DNA of 64,000 nt, from contig NZ_VFYU01000003.1 in the NCBI RefSeq assembly GCF_021012795.1, positions 1 through 64,000 on the forward strand. Reading direction: 5' to 3'. Made by a program: the position numbers and the translations under genes. Positions 18,969-29,587 of the stretch are shown one piece after another. The notes under the pieces are model-generated. The model was given only the letters and a program-made list of their open reading frames with translations. It was not told the origin of the DNA and did not search any database. The first letter of the stretch is position 1, and the number at the start of each line of letters is the position of its first letter. The DNA comes from Psychrobacter sp. I-STPA10. Lineage in GTDB: Bacteria; Pseudomonadota; Gammaproteobacteria; Pseudomonadales; Moraxellaceae.

Positions 18969-19751
18969 TTAGCCAAAAAACTGTAATGGCAATGGTGGTG
19001 TATAGACAGCAGTACTGTTATCAGTATTACGCCCAGCTTCAGTCTGTTTGCTAGAGGCAGGGGCTAAAACAGAGTAGGGCAGAACGCCACTAGCAATCAG
19101 CTGTATTGTCCACGGCAATAGCACATGCTCACGCTTTTGTACTCGAGACTGTAGCGTGGTGGCATCTTCATTTTCTGCTACTTCTAGCACCGCTTGCGTC
19201 AACACTGTACCTGCGTCTAGCTCAGCGGTAACTACATGCACACTACAACCATGATAACGATCTCCTGCATTTAATACCCGCTGATGCGTATCTAGACCTT
19301 TATAGGCAGGCAAAAGTGATGGGTGTAGGTTAATCATCGGAGCAGGGGCAGCAGCAATAAACTCAGCACCCAATACCCGCATAAACCCTGCTAATACAAT
19401 CAAGTCAGGTTGCCATGCTTGTAGCTGCTTAAGCGCATGGCGTTCAAAGGTACGAATCCCCATGCGTTTACCTGCTTTTTCACCACTTTGAATGTGGGAG
19501 AAAATAGCCGTGTTTATTCCTGCTTGCTGTGCACGTGTGACCGCATAGGCATCTTGTTTATTACTAATCACCCCGACAATTTCAATGGGCAGTTTGCCTG
19601 CTTGCATGCTATCGATTAATACTTGTAGATTGCTACCATTGCCAGATACCAGTACCGCCACTTTTAATGGCGATGTGGTGATGTTTTGTTGTACAAAGTA
19701 AGCAGGAGTGGTGATAGATTGGCTCATATTATGTTCACTTGAGGTTGTCAT
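18969..19751 (-). CDS. purN: Phosphoribosylglycinamide formyltransferase
   Basis: PurN transfers a formyl group from 10-formyl-THF to GAR, the third step of purine synthesis. It shows VAVLVSGNGSNLQ (phosphate loop), GVISNK, LVLAGFMRVL, NLHPSLLPAYKGLDTH (catalytic Asn and His) and GCSVHVV-ELDAGTVL. A leader of about 28 residues precedes the conserved core and a tail of about 30 follows it, so at 260 aa it is longer than the usual 210. It lies 30 bp downstream of purM in the same orientation, making a purMN operon. Confidence 0.96.
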   Translation of the reverse strand: MTTSSEHNMSQSITTPAYFVQQNITTSPLKVAVLVSGNGSNLQVLIDSMQAGKLPIEIVGVISNKQDAYAVTRAQQAGINTAIFSHIQSGEKAGKRMGIRTFERHALKQLQAWQPDLIVLAGFMRVLGAEFIAAAPAPMINLHPSLLPAYKGLDTHQRVLNAGDRYHGCSVHVVTAELDAGTVLTQAVLEVAENEDATTLQSRVQKREHVLLPWTIQLIASGVLPYSVLAPASSKQTEAGRNTDNSTAVYTPPLPLQFFG

Positions 19752-19781
19752 AAGAGTCTGCGCTACAGTTTCTGCTCTACA

Positions 19782-20855
19782 TTAACGATAGATAACAGCA
19801 TCTGTGTCTGCTGCACGGTTGACCATTTCACCAAGTTGCCATGCTGTTTCACCAGCCTGTGTTAGGGTATCAATTGCAGTTTGTGCGTGCTTGGCAGGGA
19901 CAACTACGACGAAGCCCACCCCACAGTTAAAGGTGCGATACATCTCAGATTGAGCAATATTGCCATTTTGTTGTAACCAGTTAAATAGTTCAGGCATCTG
20001 CCAGCTTTGTGTATTAATTTGCGCCGCTAGAGATTCTGGTAATACACGGGGTAAGTTTTCGGTCAAGCCGCCACCAGTGATGTGTGACATGGCGTGTAAA
20101 TTATCATTACCCAGTACTTTTTGTAGTGCTTGAATGGCTTTAACGTAGATTTTGGTAGGTGCCATTAATGCTTGTGCTAATGGAACGCCATCAAGAGTTT
20201 CATTGGTGTTAGTAATATCTACGCCACTAACTTCAATAACTTTACGGATTAACGAATAGCCGTTAGAGTGTGCACCGCTTGAAGCGATGGCAATAAGGGC
20301 ATCACCTTTGGCAACAGACTCTCCAGTGATGACCTCATCTTCTTCAACGACACCGACACAAAATCCAGCTAAGTCATAGTCGTCAGCTTGATACATACCG
20401 GGCATTTCTGCTGTTTCACCCCCAATAAGGGCGCAGCCTGCTTGCTGACAACCTTTACCAATTCCTGTCACGACAGCGGTGGCAGTGTCTACATCTAGCT
20501 TGCCTGTGGCATAGTAGTCTAAGAAAAATAACGGCTCAGCACCGCAAACCAATAAATCATTGACACACATGGCGACCAAATCAATACCAATGCTATCGTG
20601 CATCTGTAATGCTAAGGCCAGTTTAAGTTTTGTACCCACACCGTCTGTACCAGAAACGAGCAAGGGTGAGCGATAACCTTGTGGGATACGGCACAATGCT
20701 CCAAAGCCACCAAGTCCACCGACAACTTCTGGACGTGATGTTGCACGTGCTACCGATTTAATACGTTGAACCAATGCATCACCAGCATCAATATCGACAC
20801 CAGCATCTTTATAACTAAGAGAAGTAGAAGAGGGGGTAGCGTTTGGATTGCTCAT
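19782..20855 (-). CDS. purM: Phosphoribosylformylglycinamidine cyclo-ligase
   Basis: PurM closes the imidazole ring to give AIR, the fifth step of purine synthesis. The family signature runs [67 protein letters not shown] and [11 protein letters not shown], ending with [10 protein letters not shown]. At 357 aa it is standard. It leads the purM-purN operon and is transcribed away from perM, the usual gammaproteobacterial arrangement. Confidence 0.97.
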   Translation of the reverse strand: MSNPNATPSSTSLSYKDAGVDIDAGDALVQRIKSVARATSRPEVVGGLGGFGALCRIPQGYRSPLLVSGTDGVGTKLKLALALQMHDSIGIDLVAMCVNDLLVCGAEPLFFLDYYATGKLDVDTATAVVTGIGKGCQQAGCALIGGETAEMPGMYQADDYDLAGFCVGVVEEDEVITGESVAKGDALIAIASSGAHSNGYSLIRKVIEVSGVDITNTNETLDGVPLAQALMAPTKIYVKAIQALQKVLGNDNLHAMSHITGGGLTENLPRVLPESLAAQINTQSWQMPELFNWLQQNGNIAQSEMYRTFNCGVGFVVVVPAKHAQTAIDTLTQAGETAWQLGEMVNRAADTDAVIYR

Positions 20856-21121
20856 GAGGGTAGATTGCCTTTTAATATAAAGTGATAAGAGGAAATATGA
20901 GTGTTATTGTATGAAAAATTACATAACCAAATGATATGTGTTCATATATTGGGTTATTATACGCAATCTGGCTATGGAAACTCTACTAAAAACCCATTAT
21001 GCTTAGCAGCTTATGAGTCAAAAAATGGCTCTGGCAACAAAAAAAGACGAAAAGTCATTTGTTTTTGCGATAATGTGCTGTTTTTAAAAACCTAATTTTC
21101 TTTTTCATTGGTACAATCGCC

Positions 21122-22228
21122 ATGATTATAAAAACCATCGATCCTTTTTTTCGCCGTCTTTTTATTGTAACAGCGATTCTTATTAGTTTGTACCTTTTAT
21201 ACCTTCTGACACCAGTTATCATTCCTTTTTTATCAGCGTTTATCTTAGCTTATCTATTTAATCCCATCGTTAAACGCCTTAGTCGTTATATGCGTCGTTG
21301 GATAGCGATTATCTTAGTCTATTTGTCTATTATATTGGGAGTAGCTGTGTTGTTATGGTGGTTAGTGCCCACCATTTGGATGCAGCTACAAGCTGCTTGG
21401 GACTATATACCCCAAGCATTGTCATGGTATAACGATGTGGTACGCAAATGGGTGGTGAGTCATAGTCATAATCGCTTTGATCTGCCACCGCTTGAGTCGC
21501 GTATGCTCTCTGAGAGTCTGGTGGATTATCTGAGTGTGAACTATAAAGTAATTGATGCCCAATCAATGATTAGCAAGTTACTAAACTCAGGAATGGCGGT
21601 GATAAATAATACAGGTATGCTGGTACTTGTCCCTATTTTGACCTTTTACTTTTTGTTTAATTGGGATAAACGATTGCAGCAGTGGAGAATGGCTTTGCCG
21701 CGCCAATATGCACCAAAAATTATTGAGATTGCTCACGATTGTGACAAAGCATTGATGGCGTTTGTTAAAGGTCAACTTTTGGTGATGATCTTACTTGGCA
21801 TTGTTTATGCGGTGCAGTTACAATTAATTGGATTGGAGCTTGGGCTAATCATCGGTATGGTGGCAGGTATCGCAAGCTTTGTCCCTTATCTTGGTTTTGG
21901 TATTGGATTTATTGCTGCCATCATTGCAGGTTTATTCCAGTTTGGTACAGACTGGGTACATTTGAGCTTGATAGTCGGTGCATTTTTGGTTGGGCAGGCA
22001 GTTGAAGGTTATATTCTTCAGCCTTTATTGTTAGGTGATAAAATTGGACTATCTCCTTTATGGGTCATCTTTTCAGTACTGGCAGGTGCGGCCTTATTAG
22101 GCTTTGTGGGTATGCTTATTGCGCTACCTGTATCAGCGATTATTAATGTGCTATTCCAACATGCTTATGCCGCTTATCGGAAGAGTGAACTGTATGCAGG
22201 TCGCCGTCAATTACGTTTATTTGATTGA
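21122..22228 (+). CDS. perM: AI-2E family transporter (PerM-like)
   Basis: This 368-residue polytopic membrane protein has about eight predicted helices. The family hallmarks are LTPVIIPFLSAFILAYLFNPIV near the N-terminus, VPILTFYFLFNWDKRL in the middle, and GLELGLIIGMVAGIASFVPYLGFGIGF with LQPLLLGDKIGLSPLWVIFSVLAGAALLGF in the C-terminal half. Members of this family have been linked to export of AI-2 or to cation/proton exchange, so the substrate cannot be stated. The gene is divergent from purM and is followed by hda. Confidence 0.9.
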   Translation: MIIKTIDPFFRRLFIVTAILISLYLLYLLTPVIIPFLSAFILAYLFNPIVKRLSRYMRRWIAIILVYLSIILGVAVLLWWLVPTIWMQLQAAWDYIPQALSWYNDVVRKWVVSHSHNRFDLPPLESRMLSESLVDYLSVNYKVIDAQSMISKLLNSGMAVINNTGMLVLVPILTFYFLFNWDKRLQQWRMALPRQYAPKIIEIAHDCDKALMAFVKGQLLVMILLGIVYAVQLQLIGLELGLIIGMVAGIASFVPYLGFGIGFIAAIIAGLFQFGTDWVHLSLIVGAFLVGQAVEGYILQPLLLGDKIGLSPLWVIFSVLAGAALLGFVGMLIALPVSAIINVLFQHAYAAYRKSELYAGRRQLRLFD

Positions 22229-22568
22229 TGGATGAAGTAAGATAGATGAGAGAGACTTGCTCAGCCAGATGGCATGGGTTTATCAGCATGGTATTGTTAT
22301 AATAATACCATTGTTGATGAAGGCTTAATTAAGCTGACATACAGATGCGCTATTATTGATGGATAGTATTAAATAGCCATTCAGTGTATTAGTGTAAAGA
22401 CATTGTTTAGATTGAGTTGAATTATTTGGCTGACAGTATTTGTGCTTTGTCAATCATAGTCATAGTGTGGTATAAATGGAGTCTTTATAACCATCAACAA
22501 ATATAATAGAAATCATTAAGTCATAATGATAATCAACGATAAAACATCTTGTGCCGATCATAATCATA
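22229..22568. other. perM-hda intergenic region with a dyad
   Basis: In 340 bp of non-coding DNA the clearest structure is the perfect hairpin ATGGTATT/AATACCAT with an 8-base loop at 22288-22311, about 60 bp after the perM stop. It has no T-run. An hda promoter probably lies here, but I cannot assign one. Confidence 0.45.
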
Positions 22569-23390
22569 ATGAGTACTTTAAATATGGTAGATGCTCAGCT
22601 TAGTCTGAATCTGGATATAAAACGAGATGCAAGTTTAAGTGACTTTGCAGGACCAGGGTGGTCGACGATTATTGATGCCATACGCCAATTGCATGTAGGG
22701 CTTATCAGACAGCTTTATATATATGGCAGTCCTGCAACAGGAAAATCACATCTATTGTCTGCTATTTGTGAGTCTTATGTAGAAATGGACAGATCAGCCA
22801 TTTGCTTATCTTTAAGTGAGCTGATTCATACAGATGTGAGTGTATTAGCATCACTTGAGAGTTTTGAAGTCATTGCAATAGATGATTTAGAGGCAATTCG
22901 TCATAGCCGAGTATGGCAAGAAGCCATTTTTCATCTGATCAATCGTAGTCGTGAAGGGCATAGTCAATTGGTTTTTGCTGCACATACACCTGCTAGTGAG
23001 TTGCCATTTGAATTGCATGATTTGCTCACTCGTTTGATTCAAGCGCCCGCGTTTCGTGTGCCTGAAGGGCATACATTAGAAGATAGGCAAGCGATGCTCA
23101 ATTCAATCTTACGCCGCCGTGGTTGGCAGTTTGATCAGCGTATCACTGAGCATCTGCTTAATGAAGGGCCGCATCGTATCGGTGGTATGATAGATATTTT
23201 AAATTTTATTCAGCCCATGTTTTCAAATCTAAATCGAGCGTATGTCTCAAAAGCGGTTATTAATGATGCCATTCGTTTGATTGATGAGCAGACATTGACT
23301 GCTGAATTGGCAGACATTCATCAAGAAATACAAGCGGATTATCGTGAAAAAAGCCAGCTTGATGATGATAATATGACGTTTGATTTTTAA
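22569..23390 (+). CDS. hda: DnaA regulatory inactivator Hda
   Basis: Hda is a DnaA-related AAA+ protein that, with the DNA-loaded sliding clamp, stimulates ATP hydrolysis by DnaA. Near the N-terminus QLSLNL fits the clamp-binding motif of Hda. The P-loop is GSPATGKSHLL, Walker B is VIAIDDLEAI, and sensor and lid segments follow (VFAAHTPASELPF, RLIQAPAFRV). A C-terminal acidic tail of about 25 residues is extra. I take the ATG at 22569. The GTG at 22551 and the ATG at 22584 remain possible, because no start has a good ribosome-binding site. Confidence 0.92.
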   Translation: MSTLNMVDAQLSLNLDIKRDASLSDFAGPGWSTIIDAIRQLHVGLIRQLYIYGSPATGKSHLLSAICESYVEMDRSAICLSLSELIHTDVSVLASLESFEVIAIDDLEAIRHSRVWQEAIFHLINRSREGHSQLVFAAHTPASELPFELHDLLTRLIQAPAFRVPEGHTLEDRQAMLNSILRRRGWQFDQRITEHLLNEGPHRIGGMIDILNFIQPMFSNLNRAYVSKAVINDAIRLIDEQTLTAELADIHQEIQADYREKSQLDDDNMTFDF

Positions 23391-23501
23391 TATCTATCAA
23401 TGATTATTGGCTAATAGTATTTCTTTTTTCACCCTCGTTTTGCTGATGTGTCATTGCTAATCAGGGACCAAACTTTTTTATAATAAATTTTAGGATAATG
23501 T

Positions 23502-24152
23502 ATGAAATATCAAACCTTAGTAGGCGCTCTTTCACTTTGTACTGCTACCATGCTAATGACTGTTTCAGCCCAAGCAGCAGTGACTTTATTGGTTGATGAT
23601 AATATCAAAGTAACTGCAATCAATGGACAAGAAATCAAACAAGGTCTGTTTCAGCCATTAACCAAGCAGTTTACTTTAGAGTCTGGTAAACATGTCATTA
23701 CTGCCAAATATGACCGACTTTATGATTTATCAGGTGATAATCATGACTATCTGCGTTCAAATAATGTCAGTGTAACCGCTGAATTGGCAGACAATCAAAC
23801 CTATCGTTTGACCATGCCCGGTCAGCCAGAAGCCTATCGAGAAGCAAGAAAATATGCTGAGCACCCAACCTTAGCCATTGAACAAGATAATCAAGTCATT
23901 GCTCAGCAAGAAAGTGTGAATGGTTCTGGTGGTGGTCTGTTCTCTGGTATCTCCAGTGCAATCGGTGGTATGTTTGGTGGTGGTAATGCACAGACAGCCA
24001 ATCAACAAGCCATTGCTGCGCTTGAGACCCCCAATGCATCGTCAACGGCTGTTAATGCCAATAATACCAGTACCTTAGATAAGTTTATGCAGCTTTGGTT
24101 GCAAGCGACTCCTGAGGAGCGTGAAAAGATTCGCCAGTGGATACAAGAATGA
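23502..24152 (+). CDS. YccT/DUF2057 family secreted protein
   Basis: This 216-residue protein has a typical signal peptide (MKYQTLVGALSLC...SAQA-AVTLL). It then follows the DUF2057 pattern: an initial beta strand, INGQEIKQGLF, FTLESGKHVITAKYDRLYDL and VTAELADNQTYRLTMP. A Gly-rich region (GGGLFSGISSAIGGMFGGG, about 145-165) and a C-terminal helix ending PEEREKIRQWIQE complete it. DUF2057 proteins are periplasmic or envelope proteins of unknown role. AGGAT precedes the ATG, and a shared terminator follows. Confidence 0.82.
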   Translation: MKYQTLVGALSLCTATMLMTVSAQAAVTLLVDDNIKVTAINGQEIKQGLFQPLTKQFTLESGKHVITAKYDRLYDLSGDNHDYLRSNNVSVTAELADNQTYRLTMPGQPEAYREARKYAEHPTLAIEQDNQVIAQQESVNGSGGGLFSGISSAIGGMFGGGNAQTANQQAIAALETPNASSTAVNANNTSTLDKFMQLWLQATPEEREKIRQWIQE

Positions 24153-24188
24153 TGATATAAAAGAATATTCATTTTAAATTTTCAGTAC

Positions 24189-24223
24189 AAAAAATGCCCA
24201 TCTGTTAAGACGGGCATTTTTTA
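24189..24223. terminator. Bidirectional terminator
   Basis: The arms AAAAAATGCCC and GGGCATTTTTT lie between the convergent DUF2057 and dps genes and have T-runs on both strands. Confidence 0.88.
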
Positions 24224-24263
24224 TACTTTAACTTTGCGTTTTTAATAGCACATTTAGCAAAAA

Positions 24264-24734
24264 TTAGCCTAAGAATGCATTATACATCCAGATAAGTTTT
24301 TCTTGCTCTTGTACATATTCAGTCACTAGGTCAGAAGAACCTTGGTCTTCAACGGCTTCAGCAGCTTCGGCAACTTCACGCTGTTCTTTAATTAGCTCTT
24401 GTAAGCCATTCACCAAACCTTCAACGCATTTGCGACCATCAAAGACATTTTTGTCTTCTTTGATACTAGAGTGTTGAGCAAAGTCGCTATAAGCGTGTAG
24501 TGGGGTGCCACCTAAAGTTAAGATGCGCTCTGCAATCTCATCAATTTGAAGCTGCAATGCAGTATAAAGTTCTTCAAATTTTACATGCAATGAGAAAAAG
24601 TGCTCACCTTTTACATTCCAGTGGTATCCACGTACATTAATATAAAAAATGTGGTAGCTTGATAGCAAGTCATTTAGTTTTTCGATAACGCTGCTCATGT
24701 CTTTTGTTTCTAAACCGATTTGATTGGTAGTCAT
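24264..24734 (-). CDS. dps: Dps-family DNA-binding ferritin-like protein
   Basis: Dps proteins form 12-mers that oxidise and store iron and protect DNA. The ferroxidase residues are visible in INVRGYHWNVKGEHFFSLHVKFEELY (His and Asp/Glu ligands) and LQIDEIAERILTLGG, with the helical bundle complete to EYVQEQEKLIWMYNAFLG. At 156 aa it is standard. The ATG at 24734 has AAGGTG upstream; a GTG three codons earlier also reads through. A 9 bp dyad lies about 90-130 bp upstream. A second Dps gene at 52523 is quite different in sequence. Confidence 0.93.
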   Translation of the reverse strand: MTTNQIGLETKDMSSVIEKLNDLLSSYHIFYINVRGYHWNVKGEHFFSLHVKFEELYTALQLQIDEIAERILTLGGTPLHAYSDFAQHSSIKEDKNVFDGRKCVEGLVNGLQELIKEQREVAEAAEAVEDQGSSDLVTEYVQEQEKLIWMYNAFLG

Positions 24735-24819
24735 TATTTTCACCTTTTAGTTTTGAGTTTAAGTGTTTGAAAAACGCCAGTAGCGTTTGATGGTTATTAT
24801 ATTAACAACAGACTAATAT

Positions 24820-24863
24820 TTAGTAAAATAAATCATTTTTATATTTATGATATGTTTTACTAA
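24820..24863. promoter_or_regulatory. Dyad upstream of dps
   Basis: The perfect 9-base arms TTAGTAAAA and TTTTACTAA are separated by 26 bases of AT-rich DNA, in the upstream region of the dps gene. The position suits an operator or a bent promoter. The regulator is unknown. Confidence 0.35.
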
Positions 24864-24941
24864 TAAATAAGCTTGCTACGACCATAGACCATTCAGGTTG
24901 AAGCAAGCATACAGCAAATTTGAGTGATGATAGTGTTAGAA

Positions 24942-25592
24942 TTATTTGGTTATTGTTTCTGGTTGTAGTCCACGAACTGGGACAGCTTCTTGTAAATGTT
25001 TGCGTACAGAATCAATGGGGAATTTTTGTTGTTGTAGACGTTTGGGAATGATTTGGCTACCTTGCTGTCCTTTTATTTCAAATAGCATAAAGATGTAATC
25101 ATCGGTCTCTTCCCAGTTTTTGATGGCATTCCAAGGTATCACGGCTTGTTGCTGCTGACCTCCACGCATCTGCATACCACGCATGGCTTTAGGTTGTACA
25201 CCAGCGTTAGGTGCTGGCATTGACATGACCAAACCATGTTGTTGCACACCAATTTTTAATGCTTTCATCTCTTCTGGCATTTGTTGTTCTGCCATTTGTT
25301 TTTCAAATTCTTTTTTAACATACCAGCGTAGCCCAATGGTTCTGACAAGCAAGTAAACCACCACTAATATTAACATTAACCAAAAAATAGCGGTTGAATA
25401 GCCTGAGACTAATAATAAGCCTGCAATCGCTAAAGCAACGACAACAGCAATGACAATCCATTCTTTGGTTTTAAGGCTTTTTAGGGTGTAGGGAGGATTG
25501 CTTTGTTCAAATAGCTCAAATTGTGCTTGTTGAAACTCATCTTCTGTGAGGTTTAAGGCAATAGGTTGTAGGGTATAGGGATACAATGCCAT
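24942..25592 (-). CDS. YcxB-like membrane protein
   Basis: This 216-residue protein has an N-terminal region with LNLTEDEFQQAQFELF, two adjacent transmembrane helices (about 50-90), and a C-terminal domain with IPWNAIKNWEETDDYIFMLFEIKG and IIPKRLQQQKFPIDSVRKHL. The last two segments are the pattern of the YcxB-like C-terminal domain. A Gln/Gly/Met-rich insert sits between. I use the ATG at 25592; a TTG six codons earlier is less likely. The function is unknown. Confidence 0.7.
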   Translation of the reverse strand: MALYPYTLQPIALNLTEDEFQQAQFELFEQSNPPYTLKSLKTKEWIVIAVVVALAIAGLLLVSGYSTAIFWLMLILVVVYLLVRTIGLRWYVKKEFEKQMAEQQMPEEMKALKIGVQQHGLVMSMPAPNAGVQPKAMRGMQMRGGQQQQAVIPWNAIKNWEETDDYIFMLFEIKGQQGSQIIPKRLQQQKFPIDSVRKHLQEAVPVRGLQPETITK

Positions 25593-25824
25593 GGGTATGC
25601 TCAGTGTCAAATATCAATAATAAGAAAAATATGAAAGAGGAACGATGAAATAGTTTGTTAGCGTGTATCTTACCGAAATCGTGCTTTAAATGAAACCTAT
25701 AAGCATAAACTTAGCCAAAGCAATAAGTAAAACAACCAGTAGGAGGAGTAAAAGTAGTCAAAAACAGTGTGGCTTGCTATGATAGTGGGTTAAAAGTTTA
25801 ACATGTTAAGCTCATTATTATTAG

Positions 25825-27150
<1,326 letters not shown>

Positions 27151-27187
27151 CCAGTTATTCTTGTTAAAATAAAGCAAGGGGCATCAA

Positions 27188-27583
27188 ATGCATGAGCCTG
27201 ATCACAATAGCTGGCAAGTTGATACGACTTGTCAGCAACTGCGTTATTCACAATATTTAATCTATGGTCAAAGTCAGGGTGATAATTTGCTCGGCTTCAC
27301 AATAGATGTGAGTGCTTATATTTGTGATGAAGAGGTTTGCTTTTTTGTGAGTGAACAGCGATTGGATAATCCTGATTGTATGTTGGTGTTGCATTGTCGG
27401 TTTGCTGAGGAGGTAAGTGGGCAGTTTATGGCGGATTATTTGCAACAGAAATGGCTTAAATACATTCGTTACCTTGAGTTTGAAAAGCATCATATTGAGT
27501 GGGTTGATGATGAGTTGCATTTTTATTATGTGACTCGTAGTGGTCCAATACTGGGGGTAACAGGGAAAATAGTAGCGAGATAG
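27188..27583 (+). CDS. Hypothetical protein
   Basis: This 131-residue soluble protein is acidic and rich in aromatic residues and Cys. It has no signal peptide or membrane segment. I do not recognise the family. AAGGGG precedes the ATG, so translation is likely. It begins 37 bp after the serS stop with no hairpin between, so it may be co-transcribed with serS. It ends 20 bp from a convergent gene. Confidence 0.6.
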   Translation: MHEPDHNSWQVDTTCQQLRYSQYLIYGQSQGDNLLGFTIDVSAYICDEEVCFFVSEQRLDNPDCMLVLHCRFAEEVSGQFMADYLQQKWLKYIRYLEFEKHHIEWVDDELHFYYVTRSGPILGVTGKIVAR

Positions 27584-27603
27584 GTATATAGGGGTGCAAA
27601 AAC

Positions 27604-28347
27604 TTAATATCTTTCTACTATTCCCCAACGGTTGACCTCATAGTTGGTGTGCAATCTAAATCCATAAAGCTGTGTTGGATTACTGTTCCAGTCATAAACT
27701 TGTGAGCGTATAAAACGAAAATTATCCATATCTTGACGCAAAGAATATAGCTGATTGAGTTTTTCTAAGTTTGCCCGTTCCATATCGCTAATATCATCTT
27801 TTTGCAAAATATCATCATGCAGGCTAATGAAATAACATTGTGAGCCACCTTTTTCCCCTGCTAGATAATAGCAGTAAACTGCACTATCATCATTTGGGTT
27901 ATAGCTGACATGGTCGGCATTGTTAGGAATAAAGGGCAGTAATTTGTTATTGATGTTATCGACATGATATTTCATATTATATAAGTGACATTCATTATTT
28001 ATGGTGTCTGTATCATAGGTATAATAATTCCAAAATTTATCATCAGCATAAGTTTGATGGTATAAATGACGAAAATTTTGCATGTCTGCGGTGTTACCAA
28101 TAATACGTAACGTGGGAAATTCAAAAGCATCACCCGCTGCCATTTTATAATCTATCCCGAGCTGACTGGCAAGAATGGATATTTGTTGTTGCCGACATAA
28201 ATCATAGGTGATTAAAAGAAATTCATCTTTTTGCTGAGATTTATAAATAGCGTAAAAAATAATGATAAAAATAGTAAAGATTATTAGAAAAAAATATAAT
28301 CTGAGTGATTTTGATTTTCTTTTGATTGAGGTGGTATTATTATTCAT
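27604..28347 (-). CDS. Hypothetical N-terminally membrane-anchored protein
   Basis: A basic N-terminus (NNNTTSIKRKSKSLR) is followed by one strong transmembrane helix (YFFLIIFTIFIIIFYAIY, about 19-36). A 210-residue, Tyr- and Asp/Asn-rich domain presumably lies in the periplasm. Four or five cysteines (for example DLCRQQQ, ECHLY, VYCYYLAG and GSQCYF) could pair there. No family is recognised. The base composition is more AT-rich than the neighbouring housekeeping genes. I use the ATG at 28347; the frame remains open to a TTG at 28383. Confidence 0.6.
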   Translation of the reverse strand: MNNNTTSIKRKSKSLRLYFFLIIFTIFIIIFYAIYKSQQKDEFLLITYDLCRQQQISILASQLGIDYKMAAGDAFEFPTLRIIGNTADMQNFRHLYHQTYADDKFWNYYTYDTDTINNECHLYNMKYHVDNINNKLLPFIPNNADHVSYNPNDDSAVYCYYLAGEKGGSQCYFISLHDDILQKDDISDMERANLEKLNQLYSLRQDMDNFRFIRSQVYDWNSNPTQLYGFRLHTNYEVNRWGIVERY

Positions 28348-28386
28348 GGTTATATTCTCAAACAAATATTTTATAATTAGCAAATT

Positions 28387-28485
28387 ATGTCATTGATATC
28401 AACTCTAAAAGGTATACTCGGTGAAGGGGTGGTTAGTATCGTCACTTGGATAATTGAGTCTAAACCTTGGATGATTAAGGTTTAA
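28387..28485 (+). CDS. Possible 32-residue amphipathic peptide
   Basis: This open frame reads MSLISTLKGILGEGVV, then SIVTWIIESKPWMIKV, then stop. It is hydrophobic and amphipathic, with two Trp, and looks like a small membrane-active peptide or a type I toxin. A stop lies immediately upstream, so the ATG at 28387 fixes the start. No clear ribosome-binding site precedes it, and ORFs of this size arise easily by chance, so confidence is low. Its last codons coincide with a perfect 8 bp dyad (TAAACCTT/AAGGTTTA, 28461-28484) 30 bp upstream of the next gene. Confidence 0.25.
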   Translation: MSLISTLKGILGEGVVSIVTWIIESKPWMIKV

Positions 28486-28514
28486 AGAAAAATAAGTTGG
28501 TTAGGATAATAAAT

Positions 28515-29009
28515 ATGTTGTATACAAATAGTAGTATGCAAGAGTTTTTAAAAAATAAAAAAGATTTAATTGCTAAAAGTTCTTTAGATTCTATGTTATT
28601 GGAAGTAATTAATAAAGGTTTTTATCGATTAGAAGACTGTGTGTTTTTAAGAGAAATATTTCCTAAAAATTATATGGACATAGATTTTGACCAATTATAT
28701 GATTCGGCAATATATCGTGATTATTCTGGGTTTGAAAGTTTTGTAAATAAATTTCATATCGAAGATTTCACTCAAAATAATGTATTTATACAGGCTATCC
28801 TCTTTGCTAAACTATTTCGTATGCAATGGACAAAACAATTCCCAAATCAGCCTATCACTACGATAGTTGGTTTTCAAGATGATGAAATGGGTAAGTTGGC
28901 AACATTCACTTTTCACCGTAATAGAGCTAATGAAGTAGTTTATAGTATTGATAATATTGAAAAATTTTCACAACCTATATTTATAGAAGTAATAAATAAC
29001 TGTTCTTAA
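28515..29009 (+). CDS. Hypothetical protein (orphan, AT-rich)
   Basis: This 164-residue soluble protein has no signal or membrane segment. Its N-terminal half is helical (SMQEFLKNKKDLIAKSSLD) and its C-terminal half is probably beta-rich (TTIVGFQDDEMGKLATFTF). I do not recognise a family. The size, acidity and setting would suit an immunity or antitoxin-like protein, but nothing in the sequence proves that. AGGA lies upstream of the ATG at 28515. Base composition is AT-rich compared with serS or the ALDH cluster, suggesting transfer. Confidence 0.6.
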   Translation: MLYTNSSMQEFLKNKKDLIAKSSLDSMLLEVINKGFYRLEDCVFLREIFPKNYMDIDFDQLYDSAIYRDYSGFESFVNKFHIEDFTQNNVFIQAILFAKLFRMQWTKQFPNQPITTIVGFQDDEMGKLATFTFHRNRANEVVYSIDNIEKFSQPIFIEVINNCS

Positions 29010-29056
29010 CTTGAATACATCTACTATCAAATCCATCAACATCAATATGATAACAT

Positions 29057-29386
29057 TTAGTTAATAACACACACATCCGAGCGCACAATAAAGCGCTTGC
29101 CTTCAGGAATTTCTAACGAAAAACTTGCCCCACGCCCATTGACCACATCAATGGTCAAATCAGTATGTTGCCATAGTTTATATTGAGCCTTATCCATATA
29201 AAAAGGACAGCCTTCTAGTTCACCGACCAACTCATCAACCGCACCGACTTTAAATTCACCGAGTGGATAACACATTGGCGAACTACCATCGCAGCAGCCA
29301 CCAGATTGGTGAAACATCAGCTCACCATGCTTAGACTTTAATAATGTTATGAGTTCTTTACAGGCATCCGTTGCTATTAATTGCAT
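29057..29386 (-). CDS. DUF779 protein, copy 1
   Basis: This 109-residue protein has the DUF779 hallmark HQSGGCCDGSSPMCYPLGEF and ends VNGRGASFSLEIPEGKRF. DUF779 genes commonly sit beside acetaldehyde dehydrogenases, as here; the biochemical role is unknown, although the Cys cluster suggests metal or redox chemistry. It lies about 200 bp downstream of the first ALDH gene on the same strand, with a terminator hairpin and a family C repeat between, and has its own AGGGA ribosome-binding site. It is a close paralogue of the gene at 31397-31729. Confidence 0.9.
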   Translation of the reverse strand: MQLIATDACKELITLLKSKHGELMFHQSGGCCDGSSPMCYPLGEFKVGAVDELVGELEGCPFYMDKAQYKLWQHTDLTIDVVNGRGASFSLEIPEGKRFIVRSDVCVIN

Positions 29387-29410
29387 AAGTTTTCCCTAAG
29401 TTTAATGAAT

Positions 29411-29450
29411 AAAAAATGCAATCCATCAGCCGACAGATTGCATTTTAAAT
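29411..29450 (-). terminator. Terminator after the first ALDH gene
   Basis: The perfect stem AAAATGCAATC/GATTGCATTTT has a T-run on the minus strand. It lies between the ALDH stop and the DUF779 copy 1 start, so the latter probably needs its own promoter or read-through. Confidence 0.8.
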
Positions 29451-29483
29451 TTAACCGTTAGACACATCACTGTCGTAAGTTTG

Positions 29484-29587
29484 ATACCATTTCTATTAAT
29501 TAACCTATCGAGAAAAACGAGTGCAAGTACTACAATTAGTAGGCTAAGCGAGTTTGACAAAGATAGGTTACTTTAGAGAACTGGTAT
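29484..29587. repeat. Repeat family C (Correia-like), copy 2, minus orientation
   Basis: This 104 bp element has ends ATACCATTTC... and ...GAACTGGTAT and matches 46755-46870 in reverse complement, apart from a 12 bp gap. Its core includes GCGAGTTTGACAAAGATAGG. The right end coincides with the first base of the ALDH stop codon (TTA at 29587-29589 on the plus strand). Confidence 0.88.

Noticed and set aside
20901..21095. A 64-codon plus-strand frame in the purM-perM gap
   Set aside because: It lies in the divergent promoter region with a non-standard start, no ribosome-binding site and no recognisable protein features.
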